The position numbers were made by a program, and so were the translations under genes. A stretch of DNA of 64,000 bases from positions 186,001-250,000 of the forward strand of contig CAMYLZ010000025.1 of NCBI GenBank assembly GCA_947259375.1. Direction: 5' to 3'. Every line of letters begins with the position of its first letter. The stretch's first letter is position 1. Origin of the DNA: an uncultured Parvularculaceae bacterium. Lineage in GTDB: Bacteria; Pseudomonadota; Alphaproteobacteria; Caulobacterales; Parvularculaceae. The notes beneath the pieces were generated by a model. It had not been told where the DNA came from. It did not search any database and saw nothing but the letters and a program-made list of their open reading frames with translations. Positions 1 through 8,493 of the stretch are shown here, in pieces.

Positions 1-620
1 GCGACAAACAGCACCGGCTTTGACGTCAAAAGCTGCAGACCGGCCCAGGCTTTTTTATCGTCATCGTCGATGACGGCGTTGCGGGCCGGGCGGCCTTCGC
101 GCAATTCGTCGAGCGCCTTGTCAATCAGCACCAGCGCAGCCTTGGCTTCCTTGTCCTGGCCCTTGGCTTTTTTCTCCATATTGACGCGGCGCTTTTCGAG
201 GCTTTCAAGGTCGGCGAGCATCAGCTCGGTTTCGACGATTTCAAAATCCGTGATCGGATCGATCTTGCCGGCGACATGGGTGATGTCGTCGTCTTCAAAG
301 CAGCGCAACACGTAAGCGACCGCATCGACCTCGCGGATATTGGCGAGGAACTGGTTGCCGAGCCCTTCGCCTTTCGATGCGCCTTTAACGAGGCCGGCGA
401 TATCAACGAACTGCATGCGCGCGGGAAGGATTTCCTTCGAACCGGCGATTTCGGCGAGTTTTTTAAGGCGCGCTTCCGGCACCGCGACATCGCCGACATT
501 CGGCTCGATGGTGCAAAAAGGATAATTCGCGGCCTGCGCCGCGGCCGTCTTTGTCAGGGCGTTGAAAAGGGTCGACTTGCCGACATTGGGCAGTCCGACG
601 ATGCCGCATTTAAATCCCAT
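1..620 (-). CDS. ychF: Ribosome-binding ATPase YchF (partial, C-terminus beyond window)
   Basis: This is the N-terminal 206 codons of an Obg-family P-loop ATPase of the YchF type, a cytosolic ribosome-associated nucleotidase. The protein starts [17 protein letters not shown], with the P-loop at residues 9-17. The YchF-typical stretch [12 protein letters not shown] follows, and then [26 protein letters not shown] (quoted here only as the G3 region [10 protein letters not shown]). The ATG at 620 lies 14 nt beyond the stop of pth (635). The gene pair pth-ychF is a common bacterial arrangement. The gene runs off the left edge, so the C-terminal TGS domain cannot be checked. Confidence 0.95.
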   Translation of the reverse strand, partial: MGFKCGIVGLPNVGKSTLFNALTKTAAAQAANYPFCTIEPNVGDVAVPEARLKKLAEIAGSKEILPARMQFVDIAGLVKGASKGEGLGNQFLANIREVDAVAYVLRCFEDDDITHVAGKIDPITDFEIVETELMLADLESLEKRRVNMEKKAKGQDKEAKAALVLIDKALDELREGRPARNAVIDDDDKKAWAGLQLLTSKPVLFV

Positions 621-634
621 TATTCGAAGTCTTT

Positions 635-1387
635 CTATTTCTTGCCGCGCAGGAGGTGCTGGAACGCCTCCGCGAATGGGTTTTTGTCCTGTTTGGCCGG
701 AGCGGTGTCTCTGGCGTCTTTTATCGCGTCTTCCGCCGCGTTTCCGGCGGGCGCCGTTTTTGCCCGTCCCGCTGTTGCTTTGGCCGCAGGTTCTTTTGCC
801 GGCCGGGCCGGCGCCAGCTTGTGCGCGACCGCCGTCTGGAAGCGGTTATTGTCGTTTTCGTTCAGCAGCGGCGCCGCATCGGCGATGGCGCCCAGCATCG
901 CCTCGAGCCAGTCGCGGTCGGCCTTTGCGAAGTCGCCGAGCACATGGCCGGTGACCCGCGCCTTGTCGCCGGGATGGCCGATGCCGATCCTGACGCGGCG
1001 GAAATTATTGCCGATATGCGCGTCGATCGAACGTATGCCGTTATGGCCGGCCGCGCCGCCGCCGGTCTTCATCCGCAGCTTGCCCGGCGCAAGGTCGAGC
1101 TCGTCATAGAAAACCACGACATCCGCCGGCGTAAGCTTGTAGAACCGCATCGCTTCGCCAACGGCGCGGCCGGATTCGTTCATGAAGGTCTGGGGCTTGA
1201 GGATCAGCGCCTTTTCCCGGCCGTTGCGGCCGGCAAGGAAGCCCTCTTGCAGGGCGCCCTGAAACTTGCCGCGCGCCGGTCCAAAGCCGTGGGCTTCGGC
1301 GACCGCCTCGACCGCCATGAAGCCCACATTGTGCCGGTGGTTTGCGTATTTCTCGCCGGGATTGCCGAGACCGACAAGCAGCAGCAT
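635..1387 (-). CDS. pth: Peptidyl-tRNA hydrolase
   Basis: This enzyme cleaves peptidyl-tRNA released by drop-off and so recycles tRNA in the cytosol. The start MLLLVGLGNPGEKYANHR and the following HNVGF contain the family's conserved Asn and catalytic His. YDELDLAPGKLR and GGGAAGHNGIRS are further Pth signatures. At 250 residues it is longer than the usual ~190: the last 55 or so residues form an Ala/Lys/Pro-rich tail with little predicted order. Such tails occur in alphaproteobacterial Pth. It lies between rplY upstream and ychF downstream on the same strand, so the three probably form one translation-related unit. Confidence 0.96.
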   Translation of the reverse strand: MLLLVGLGNPGEKYANHRHNVGFMAVEAVAEAHGFGPARGKFQGALQEGFLAGRNGREKALILKPQTFMNESGRAVGEAMRFYKLTPADVVVFYDELDLAPGKLRMKTGGGAAGHNGIRSIDAHIGNNFRRVRIGIGHPGDKARVTGHVLGDFAKADRDWLEAMLGAIADAAPLLNENDNNRFQTAVAHKLAPARPAKEPAAKATAGRAKTAPAGNAAEDAIKDARDTAPAKQDKNPFAEAFQHLLRGKK

Positions 1388-1432
1388 GGAGCGCTCCAGG
1401 GCGTCGGGGGCGTGAGGCGGAGGAGGAGGGGC

Positions 1433-2089
1433 TTACTCGTCCCCGTTTTCCTCGTCCTTTTCGCCGGCTTCAGTTTCTTCGCCTTCGTCGCTCTCGCCTT
1501 CGTCAGCCGAGCGAAGCGCGGACGGCGCCGCGATGGTGGCGATGGTGAAGTCGCGATCGGTGATGACGAGTTTCACGCCGGCCGGCAGCTTGACCGCGGA
1601 TGCGTGAATGCCGTCGCCCACTTCAAGGCCGGTAACGTCGAGTTCGAAAACTTCCGGAATGGCGGTCGCCGGCGCGTAAACTTCAACCGCATGACGCACA
1701 ATGTTCAACACGCCGCCTTTCTTGAGGCCCGGCGAGCTTTCTTCATTGATGAAGCGCACCGGCACGGCGACGTCGATCTGCGTTTTTTCGTTAACGCGCA
1801 TCAGGTCGACATGAACCGGCATGCCTTTGACCGGGTGAACCTGAACGTCACGGGCGATGACCGGCTGCTGGCCGTCTTCGCCGGGAACGTCGATTTTCGC
1901 CAATTGCGCGCGCAGGCGGCCGTTTTTAAATGCTTTGAGCACTTCATTGCTCTTCAGCTTGATCGCCACTGGCTCAGCATCGCCGCCATAAAGGACGCCT
2001 GGCACCCAGCCGTCGCGGCGAGTGGCCCGGGCGCCGCCCGTGCCCGTATTCTCACGGGGTTCGCAATAGAAAACGTCGGTCTCTACCAT
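1433..2089 (-). CDS. rplY: 50S ribosomal protein L25 (general stress protein Ctc, long form)
   Basis: Binds 5S rRNA in the large ribosomal subunit. The N-terminal L25 domain spans roughly residues 5-95, with RDGWVPGVLYGGDAEPVAIK and DVQVHPVKGMPVHVDLMRV as typical L25/TL5 stretches. A second beta domain of the TL5/Ctc type follows to about residue 190. The last ~25 residues are strongly acidic (Glu/Asp/Gly). The length of 218 residues fits the long Ctc form rather than the ~94-residue E. coli L25. It is first in the rplY-pth-ychF order, with 45 nt before pth. Confidence 0.95.
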   Translation of the reverse strand: MVETDVFYCEPRENTGTGGARATRRDGWVPGVLYGGDAEPVAIKLKSNEVLKAFKNGRLRAQLAKIDVPGEDGQQPVIARDVQVHPVKGMPVHVDLMRVNEKTQIDVAVPVRFINEESSPGLKKGGVLNIVRHAVEVYAPATAIPEVFELDVTGLEVGDGIHASAVKLPAGVKLVITDRDFTIATIAAPSALRSADEGESDEGEETEAGEKDEENGDE

Positions 2090-2582
2090 GGTCGTCGGGC
2101 GTCCTTAGCGCAAAAACCGCCACGGCGGAGAGCCCTGCCTTCGGCTCCCGCTGCGGCGCGGAAATCCAGATTGAGCGGCGGTCTATAGAGGAAAGGCGCG
2201 CGATCCGCAAGCGTCGAAAAGCGGCTTTTCTTCAGTCTGTTGCGGCGTCGGCGGCCAGTCCGACGGGCGCTGTCGAGGGCTGCGAAATTCTCGCCGGCTT
2301 TTGGCGGCAATTAAGGGCCCGGCGCGCCCACGGTGAAAGGGCGCTGACCCCGGCCGACCCGGCCTGAGACGCGCCGGCTCGAAGCCGCACGCATGAGAAA
2401 TATAGAGACAAGAATAGAATTGGCGTCCATTTGCGAATATTCGCGAAGCATGATGTGAGTTATTGAAGGGTTCTTAACAAAAGCGCCAATCGCGGGTGAA
2501 GGGGCTGTTAACCTAAAGGTCTTACGCTTCGCGACAGTGTTAGAAGTTCACACAAATAAAAATTCGGGGCGAAATACAAGAA
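2090..2582. other. Intergenic region between divergent rplY and the sensor kinase
   Basis: No convincing gene lies in these 493 bases; frames that stay open here have no ribosome binding site or recognisable protein. The right half (about 2395-2580) is clearly more AT-rich than the coding DNA around it and presumably carries the kinase promoter. It contains a perfect 12-bp palindrome, GCGAATATTCGC, at 2433-2444. There are also two TTAAC half-sites, at about 2475 and 2509. Confidence 0.5.
2433..2444. repeat. 12-bp perfect palindrome upstream of the sensor kinase
   Basis: GCGAATATTCGC is fully self-complementary, and TT/AA pairs extend it by two bases outside one mismatch. It lies about 140 bp upstream of the kinase ATG in AT-rich intergenic DNA, so it could be an operator. 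No factor can be named. Confidence 0.35.
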
Positions 2583-5171
2583 ATGTTGAAAAGTTTGGAG
2601 CGGGACGCGGGGGCGCCCTCCGGAACGCGTCTGATGGCGACGGCGCTTGCCGCGGGCACGATTACCGTGCTGGCGATCTTCCTGGCGTTTGCAGTTTATC
2701 ATGACTACTCGGAACATGATCTTCGCAAGAAAGAACTCAACAAATATCTGGAAACAGTCGGCGAAGCGACTGCGTGGGGGGCGGATAACTGGCTCGCCCA
2801 TCGCGTCACGCTGGCCGATAATCTCGCCCATTCGATCACCCAGTCATTTGACGGCGAAAGCGCGGTCGACGTCCTCAGGAACCCGATCTACAATGAAGCG
2901 TTCATCTGGACATATTTTGGCGAAGCCAATGGCGGGTATCATATCTGGCCGCCTGATGATCTGCCTGAGGATTACGATCCGCGCACGCGCCCCTGGTATG
3001 CGGCGGCGCTGATTGCGCGCGAAAGCACGCTGACCGAACCCTATTTCGACATCTCAACCAATGTGGAGACGATCACCGTCGCTGCGCCGGTATATCAGGA
3101 AAACAAATTGCTGGGCGTGGCGGCGGCGGATTTTTCGACCCAGTCGCTGAGCAATGTTCTTAAGGAAACCAATCTTGGCGGCCTCGGGCATGCCTTTCTG
3201 GTCACGGGCGACGGCAAGATCCTGGCGCATCCCAATCGCGAGCTGGTCTCGCAGGATATCGCGATGGCGTATCCCGGTCAGCGGCCTGAGATCGGCGGTT
3301 CGGTTCAGTATCTGGACAATATGGAAAGCCCGCAGATCGTCACATTTCACAAATTGCCATCCGTGAGCTCGGTCGACTGGTACCTGGTGCTATCCGTCGA
3401 CAAGTCGCTCGCTTTCCAGAGCCTCAAGGAGTTTCGCACCTCGGCGGCGATCGCGACGCTGGCGGCGGCGGTTCTGATGATTACGGTTCTCGGCTTTGTC
3501 ATCCACAGGCTTCTCGTCTGTCCACTGATGAAGGCGCGGCTTGCCGCCGATGCGGCGAATGTGGCGAAATCCGAATTCCTCGCCTCCATGAGCCACGAAA
3601 TCAGGACGCCGATGAACGGCGTTCTCGGCATGGCGGAGGTGTTGTCCAACACCAAGCTCGATCAACGACAACAAGAACTCGCATCGATCATCGTTTCCTC
3701 CGGCAATGCGCTGATGACGGTGATCAACGATATTCTGGATTTCGCAAAACTCGAGGCGGGGAAGTTCCGCCTTTCGCCGCGCCCGTTCAATCTTCGCCAG
3801 ACGGTCTTTGAGGTGGCGACGATGATGCAGGCGAGGGCGCTCGAAAAAGACATTGAACTGATTGTCCGCTATGCGCCTGATCTGCCGGAAGGCATTGTTG
3901 CGGATGATTGCCGGCTGCGCCAGGTGCTCGGTAATCTGATTGGTAATGCGGTGAAATTCACGGAGCATGGATATGTTCTGATCGATGTGACCGGCGTGCG
4001 GCAGGACGGAAAGATTTGCCTAAACTTCTCGGTCAAGGATACGGGCGTCGGCATTCCCGCTGAACAGATCCCGCGCATGTTTGAAAAGTTTGAGCAGGCG
4101 GATGGTTCGCATACGCGCCGATTTGGCGGCACGGGGCTGGGGCTCGCCATCTGCAAGAATATCGTCGAGCTGATGGATGGAGAGATCGCCGCGGAAAGCG
4201 AGGTCGGCAAGGGCTCGCGCTTCTGGTTTACGATGTCGCTGCCGATTGACGAGAGCATTCAATCCTTGCCGGCGATCCCGCAAACAAGTTTCGAGGGCGT
4301 GCGAATTCTCGCGGTCGATGACAATCCGGTCAACCGGCGCATTCTCAAGGAATTGATGGACGGGTGGGGCTTCCGCTCGACCGTGGTCGGCGATCCGGTG
4401 CGGGCGATGGCGGCGCTAGAAAAATCAGTTGTCGAAAATGACTGTTATCATGCGCTATTGCTCGATTTCCAAATGCCGGGCGAAGACGGCCTGTCTTTGG
4501 CGAAACGTGTGCAGGCCGATCCGCGTTTTGCCGGCACGCCGACGCTGATCCTCTCGTCGATTGATGAGGCGGCGACCGATGAGGCCATCGCCGAGGCGAA
4601 AGTCGCGGCTTGCCTGTCGAAGCCGATACGCCCGTCGCAATTGATGGACGCGCTGGTGCGGGTGCTGGCGGATGGCGCGCCGCATTTGCTCAAACGGACG
4701 GCAAGCGCCGCATACGCCAATGACGATATTGAGGATCCGGCGGAGAGCGAAGAGAATTACGGATCGCGGCAGTTGGTGCTGGTCGCGGAAGACAATGTCG
4801 TCAATCAGATGGTGGTCAGTCAATTCATTGACAAGCGGATGATTGAGTTGCTGATCGCCGAAAACGGCAAGGTTGCGTTTGAGATGTACGCGAAACGCAA
4901 GCCGGAAATCGTGTTGATGGATCTTTCCATGCCGGTTATGGACGGTTTTGAGGCGACCGCGAGGATCCGCGCCTATGAGGCCGAAAACGGCATGGCGAAA
5001 GCCGCGATTATCGCAACAACGGCGCATGTGCTGGATGAAGATCGCGAGAAATGCCGGCGCGCGGGCATGGATGATTTCCTTTCGAAGCCGATGAAAAAAG
5101 CGGCGCTTGACGCGGTGCTTGAGCGCTGGATGTCCGCCGATAGTGAAAGCGGAAAACAGGCCGAGGCGTGA
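2583..5171 (+). CDS. Hybrid sensor histidine kinase with dCache sensor and two receiver domains
   Basis: An inner-membrane hybrid kinase of 862 residues. TM1 is at about 20-40 and TM2 at about 287-310. The periplasmic part between them carries the dCache signature YDPRTRPWY (131-139), a fold that binds small molecules. HisKA follows with SMSHEIRTPMNG, phospho-acceptor His338. The ATPase has an N box QVLGNLIGNAVKF, G1 DTGVGIP and G2 GGTGLGLAI. Receiver 1 (573-697) has acceptor Asp628; receiver 2 (731-855) has Asp780. Both keep the conserved Lys (SKP). No Hpt domain is present, so an external phosphotransferase would be needed for a relay. The ligand and the output are unknown. It is monocistronic or at most leads into the yerC-like gene 75 nt downstream. 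Confidence 0.93.
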   Translation: MLKSLERDAGAPSGTRLMATALAAGTITVLAIFLAFAVYHDYSEHDLRKKELNKYLETVGEATAWGADNWLAHRVTLADNLAHSITQSFDGESAVDVLRNPIYNEAFIWTYFGEANGGYHIWPPDDLPEDYDPRTRPWYAAALIARESTLTEPYFDISTNVETITVAAPVYQENKLLGVAAADFSTQSLSNVLKETNLGGLGHAFLVTGDGKILAHPNRELVSQDIAMAYPGQRPEIGGSVQYLDNMESPQIVTFHKLPSVSSVDWYLVLSVDKSLAFQSLKEFRTSAAIATLAAAVLMITVLGFVIHRLLVCPLMKARLAADAANVAKSEFLASMSHEIRTPMNGVLGMAEVLSNTKLDQRQQELASIIVSSGNALMTVINDILDFAKLEAGKFRLSPRPFNLRQTVFEVATMMQARALEKDIELIVRYAPDLPEGIVADDCRLRQVLGNLIGNAVKFTEHGYVLIDVTGVRQDGKICLNFSVKDTGVGIPAEQIPRMFEKFEQADGSHTRRFGGTGLGLAICKNIVELMDGEIAAESEVGKGSRFWFTMSLPIDESIQSLPAIPQTSFEGVRILAVDDNPVNRRILKELMDGWGFRSTVVGDPVRAMAALEKSVVENDCYHALLLDFQMPGEDGLSLAKRVQADPRFAGTPTLILSSIDEAATDEAIAEAKVAACLSKPIRPSQLMDALVRVLADGAPHLLKRTASAAYANDDIEDPAESEENYGSRQLVLVAEDNVVNQMVVSQFIDKRMIELLIAENGKVAFEMYAKRKPEIVLMDLSMPVMDGFEATARIRAYEAENGMAKAAIIATTAHVLDEDREKCRRAGMDDFLSKPMKKAALDAVLERWMSADSESGKQAEA

Positions 5172-5246
5172 TGCGCCTATATGCGGGCGGGGCATTGAAC
5201 CGCGCCGCCCGCTTCGATAAAACGGCGTGGCGAAGAAGCGGAATCG

Positions 5247-5561
5247 ATGCCTGGTCCCAATAAAAAAAACGCCGCCGGAAGCCGTGAAAGCGACGAGCAG
5301 GCGCTGTTCGATGCTTTCGCGCGCCTCAAAAACCGCAAGGAAATCGAACGCTTTTTGCGCGATTTAACGACGCCGGCGGAACTCGATGCGTTCGCCGAGC
5401 GATGGCGCATTGCGCGGCTGCTCGATTCGGGGGCGCATTCCTATCGGGAGATCGCGGCGGAGACCGGCGCCTCAACGACGACGGTCGCCCGGGTTGCGCG
5501 TTTCCTGCGCGAGGAAGCCAATTCCGGCTACCGTTTGGTGCTTGACCGCAAGAACCGCTGA
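5247..5561 (+). CDS. YerC/YecD-family TrpR-like DNA-binding protein
   Basis: A 104-residue all-helical protein of the TrpR superfamily. Residues 17-55 (LFDAFARLKNRKEIERFLRD, then LTTPAELDAFAERW) match the YerC dimerisation helices. Residues 64-88 (HSYREIAAETGASTTTVARV) form the helix-turn-helix. YerC proteins in Gram-positive bacteria have been proposed by comparative genomics to repress histidine genes (HisR), and hisG is the next gene here. A perfect palindrome lies in the gap (5611-5630). The repressor role is an inference from family and context; the ligand is unknown. The ATG at 5247 gives the family's usual length. Confidence 0.88.
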   Translation: MPGPNKKNAAGSRESDEQALFDAFARLKNRKEIERFLRDLTTPAELDAFAERWRIARLLDSGAHSYREIAAETGASTTTVARVARFLREEANSGYRLVLDRKNR

Positions 5562-5610
5562 GGCGCGGTGCAATGCGGCGTTGGCGGGTTTTTCCGCTTC
5601 AGGGGTTGAT

Positions 5611-5630
5611 TTAGCGTATTAATACGCTAA
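5611..5630. promoter_or_regulatory. Perfect 20-bp palindrome, candidate operator for hisG
   Basis: TTAGCGTATTAATACGCTAA is completely self-complementary. It sits 50 bp after the yerC-like gene and 83 bp before the hisG ATG, in the only gap of this cluster. It is followed by a partial third copy of the arm (ACGCTA, 5632-5637). AT-rich symmetry of this length is unlikely by chance in GC-rich DNA and is the size expected for a dimeric TrpR-fold repressor. Binding by the neighbouring YerC-like protein is inferred, not shown. Confidence 0.6.
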
Positions 5631-5712
5631 CACGCTACGCAACAGGGCGGCGCCGGCCATTGCGCCGCTCGCCAGTTTGCCGCGCGATCATCGCGCGCCG
5701 GGAGCGAGTGAC

Positions 5713-6600
5713 ATGAGCGAAGAGCGGTTGCGGATCGCCATCCAGAAATCGGGCCGCCTGTCGGAAGGCAGTTTCGACCTTCTTAAAAGTTGCGGGCTCA
5801 AGGTCTCGCGCGGCAAGGACAAGCTTTATGGGCGCGTGCATGAATTGCCGATCGACGTGCTGTTGCTGCGCGATGACGACATTCCTTCATTCGTGGCGGA
5901 TGACGCCTGCGATGTCGGCATTGTCGGGCAGAATGTCTTCGAGGAAGACCGGCTCAATCTGGAGCAGGAGCACGCCGCCGAGGCAGTGATGGCGCTCGGC
6001 TTCGCCCGCTGCAAGCTGATGCTCGCCGCACCGAAGGAATGGACCTTTGACAGCCCGGAAATGCTCGAGGGCAAGCGCATCGCGACCTCCTATCCGGGGC
6101 TGACGCGCCTGTGGCTCAAAGAACATGGGGTCAAGGCCCGGCCGGTGATGATGAAGGGCTCGGTCGAGGTCGCGCCGCGCCTAAAAATCGCCGACGCCGT
6201 TTGCGACATCGTTTCCACCGGGGCGACGCTCGACGCCAATGGGCTGAAACCCGTCGCCACCGTGTTCGAATCGCAAGCCGCGCTGATCCGCCGGCGCGCG
6301 CCATTTTCCGCTGAAAAACAGGCGACATTCGAGGCGCTGCTCAAACGCATCAATGGCGTCATCACCTCGCGCGATGCAAAATATGTGATGATGAACGCGC
6401 CGCGCAGCGCCGTCGCCGCGATCACCGAATATCTGCCGGGCGCGGATGCGCCGACCATCCTTGAGCTGGCTGGGGCGAGCGACAAGGTCGCCATTCACGC
6501 AGTCTGTCGCGAAAGCGTCTTCTGGGACCATCTTGAGGAGCTTAAAAATCTCGGCGCCAGCGCGATCCTGGTCCTGCCGATCGAGAAAATGATGCCGTAA
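5713..6600 (+). CDS. hisG: ATP phosphoribosyltransferase, long form
   Basis: Catalyses the first committed step of histidine biosynthesis, joining ATP and PRPP. The start LRIAIQKSGRLSEGS is the classic long-form N-terminus, followed by LPIDVLLLRDDDIPSFVADD and GIVGQNVFEED. The PRPP-binding segment DIVSTGATLDANGL is near residue 165. The 295-residue length and the C-terminal ~75 residues indicate the long form with its own ACT-like regulatory domain. No hisZ partner is therefore needed and histidine feedback should act directly on the enzyme. The ATG at 5713 has GGGAGCG just upstream and matches the family start better than an in-frame codon at 5677. It is far from hisD here, so his genes are scattered. 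Confidence 0.96.
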   Translation: MSEERLRIAIQKSGRLSEGSFDLLKSCGLKVSRGKDKLYGRVHELPIDVLLLRDDDIPSFVADDACDVGIVGQNVFEEDRLNLEQEHAAEAVMALGFARCKLMLAAPKEWTFDSPEMLEGKRIATSYPGLTRLWLKEHGVKARPVMMKGSVEVAPRLKIADAVCDIVSTGATLDANGLKPVATVFESQAALIRRRAPFSAEKQATFEALLKRINGVITSRDAKYVMMNAPRSAVAAITEYLPGADAPTILELAGASDKVAIHAVCRESVFWDHLEELKNLGASAILVLPIEKMMP

Positions 6601-6721
6601 GCAGGGCCGGGGAGGCGCGCGCCCCGCGATCAGGAATTTTTCGCGCGAACCGGCTTCCCAAGGCGGCGCGGGCGCGTTATACCGCCGCCTCTTTTCGCGG
6701 AGCCGCGCGCTTCGCCGGATC

Positions 6722-6796
6722 GCTGCCGTAGCTCAGGGGTAGAGCACTCCCTTGGTAAGGGAGAGGCCGAGAGTTCAATTCTCTCCGGCAGCACCA
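6722..6796 (+). tRNA. tRNA-Thr (anticodon GGT)
   Basis: The acceptor stem GCTGCCG (6722-6728) pairs with CGGCAGC (6786-6792). The D arm is GCTC/GAGC, and the anticodon stem CTCCC/GGGAG encloses loop TTGGTAA with anticodon GGT at 6754-6756. The T arm is GAGAG/CTCTC with loop TTCAATT. The discriminator is A and CCA is encoded (6794-6796). Confidence 0.95.
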
Positions 6797-7113
6797 TCAA
6801 AATTCCAATGTTATGTACGTTCTTTCGTGGATCGCACGTCTGTGCGGTTTTCCGTTATGTCGCGAATAGGCTGGAACTGTTCGTGAATGCGCCGACCTTC
6901 CGGTAAACAAGAATGACAAGGTTTTCATGCCTTGAATCGAGGCTGTTTGCGGCCGATTCGGCGAAGTCCCAACACATTGCGAGAAAGCATTGCGCCACCC
7001 CGGGCGCGCGAGGCCGGTTTATCGTTTGGCCTCGATTGAGCGCTGGCAGGCAAGCGAGCTGCAAGCGCTCCGCCACAAGCGCCATCAACTCGACGAAGAC
7101 GCCTAAACAAGCC
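6797..7113. other. Intergenic region downstream of tRNA-Thr
   Basis: About 317 bases without a supported gene. A plus-strand frame ending at a TAA near 7109 reads SIERWQASELQALRHKR just before its stop, which looks protein-like. It has no start codon with a ribosome binding site, so it may be the decayed tail of a lost gene. No att-like repeat of the tRNA 3' end was seen. Confidence 0.4.
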
Positions 7114-7515
7114 TCATCCGCCGAAAGCTTCCATGTCCTGCTTGCCGTCGTCGCCGATTTCGTCCCAGGCGGCTTTTGAGCCGACCCAAATATGATGCGC
7201 AACACGCAAGCGTTCGCCACCTTCAGTGATCAGTCCTGCGGGCACGAACATGCGCTCTTCGTCATTTGCGCCCGGCAGCGCTGAGCCGCAAGTCCGACAA
7301 AACGCCGATAGCCAGTCAGCGTCCGGCTTTTTCCAGGTCGCTATCTGATCCTCGCCACGTCGCCAACGGAACGCGTCATTGTGCGCGATGACAACTGCAA
7401 CGCCAGCGGCGCCCGTATATTTCCGGCAGATTGAACAATGACAGACGTAAACGTCCTTGATGTCCGTTGTGATCTCGAACGCCACTACGCCGCAATTGCA
7501 TTCGCCATAAACCAT
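7114..7515 (-). CDS. GFA-domain zinc protein (glutathione-dependent formaldehyde-activating enzyme-like)
   Basis: A 133-residue protein of the GFA/CENP-V fold. Cysteine ligands are visible as CNC (7-9), CHCSIC (30-35) and CRTCGSAL (about 94-101), the pattern that binds two structural zinc ions in Gfa. Members bind glutathione or act as small-molecule-handling enzymes, but most are uncharacterised and a true formaldehyde role cannot be assigned. The ATG at 7515 is the natural start. It is separated from the PD40 gene upstream by an intrinsic terminator, so it is probably its own unit. Confidence 0.85.
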   Translation of the reverse strand: MVYGECNCGVVAFEITTDIKDVYVCHCSICRKYTGAAGVAVVIAHNDAFRWRRGEDQIATWKKPDADWLSAFCRTCGSALPGANDEERMFVPAGLITEGGERLRVAHHIWVGSKAAWDEIGDDGKQDMEAFGG

Positions 7516-7541
7516 GGGTCGATCCCTCTCAGCGGTTTGGC

Positions 7542-7573
7542 AAAAAACACACCTGTTAGACCAAGTGTTTTTT
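7542..7573 (-). terminator. Intrinsic terminator after the PD40 protein gene
   Basis: Read on the minus strand, AAAAAACAC and GTGTTTTTT form a 9-bp stem around a 14-nt middle. An alternative inner pairing (ACACTTG/CAGGTGT) shortens the loop to 6 nt. The structure ends in a run of six T. It lies 10 nt after the PD40 gene stop and before the GFA gene. Confidence 0.65.
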
Positions 7574-7582
7574 ATCCATTTA

Positions 7583-8467
7583 TTATTCCGGCCTCAGCGC
7601 GTCGATAAATTTCGCATCGACCCAGAATATGTCGACATTTTCATAGCTGTCCGAGCCGACATTGCGGTTGAAAAAGAGATATTTGCCGTCCGGCGTCACG
7701 CTTGCGGAGGCTTCCCACGCGTCGGTGTTGATTTGATCGCCGAGATTGATGGCCGCGCCCCATGCGCCGTCCGGCTGCCGGAAGCTGATATAAAGGTCCG
7801 AGCCGCCATATCCGCCTTGTCTGTCTGCATCCCAGATCAGATAGGACTCATCAGGCGCGATAAAGGGATGGTTGAGATAGGTTCCGGTGTTGATCGCCGC
7901 GCTCAAGGCTTTTGGTTCCTCGTGTTTGTCGTCGACAAGGCGTGAGTAACGAATGGGAAATGCGGGATCATTCTCGTCATAGGTGTCGAAAAAATACGTT
8001 CCCTTGGCGGAGGCGGTGAGGCGCATAATCAGGCTGTCGGCAAACGGCGCGTCGAGCGGTTTGACGTCCGACCAGCCGGTTTCGGTGCGCTCCATATAGC
8101 GCCGGCCGAGATGCATGGTCTGGCCGTCGGGTGAGACAAAAGGCTGGCCGACGCGCGGCGAGAGCACGGATTTGCGCCATTGATCGCCCTCCTGTTCGAC
8201 AATGATGAAGGTGTGATCGTCATATGGCCCGCCCGCAGCGATGAAGTAGAATTCTTTCATATCGGGCGAAAAGACGCCGCTATATTCGTAATGCTCGGTC
8301 GAGACGATGCCGGGCGCGAACGGGACCGGCGTCGCGCCGGGCGGCGTCTGGCCAAGATAAGGCCCGTCGGGGATCGGGACGGTGTTTTGATCCTGACCAT
8401 GGCTGTTGCCGCTCAGGATCAGTGTAAAGAGCAATAGGGCGGCTGGTGTTGAAAAAATCTTCATCAT
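7583..8467 (-). CDS. Secreted PD40/TolB-like beta-propeller protein
   Basis: About 294 residues. The N-terminus MMKIFSTPAALLLFTLILSG is a clear signal peptide with a likely cut after SHGQ, so the protein is exported. The mature part contains repeated PD40-type blades: FSPDMKEFYFIAAG, VSPDGQTMHLGRRY, IAPDESYLIWDADR and VTPDGKYLFFNRN. These propellers usually bind proteins or carbohydrate; no catalytic residue was recognised. An in-frame GTG at 8497 overlaps the stop of the hydrolase gene upstream, but the ATG pair at 8464-8467 gives the better signal peptide. It is likely co-transcribed with the esterase-like gene. Confidence 0.8.
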   Translation of the reverse strand: MMKIFSTPAALLLFTLILSGNSHGQDQNTVPIPDGPYLGQTPPGATPVPFAPGIVSTEHYEYSGVFSPDMKEFYFIAAGGPYDDHTFIIVEQEGDQWRKSVLSPRVGQPFVSPDGQTMHLGRRYMERTETGWSDVKPLDAPFADSLIMRLTASAKGTYFFDTYDENDPAFPIRYSRLVDDKHEEPKALSAAINTGTYLNHPFIAPDESYLIWDADRQGGYGGSDLYISFRQPDGAWGAAINLGDQINTDAWEASASVTPDGKYLFFNRNVGSDSYENVDIFWVDAKFIDALRPE

Positions 8468-8493
8468 ATTTGCTCGTTTCGTGTACGGAAAAT

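Noticed and set aside
656-2188. Long plus-strand open frame over pth and rplY
   Set aside because: Antisense to two clear genes; Arg/His-rich composition and no family signature. Typical of GC-rich codon-phase shadows.
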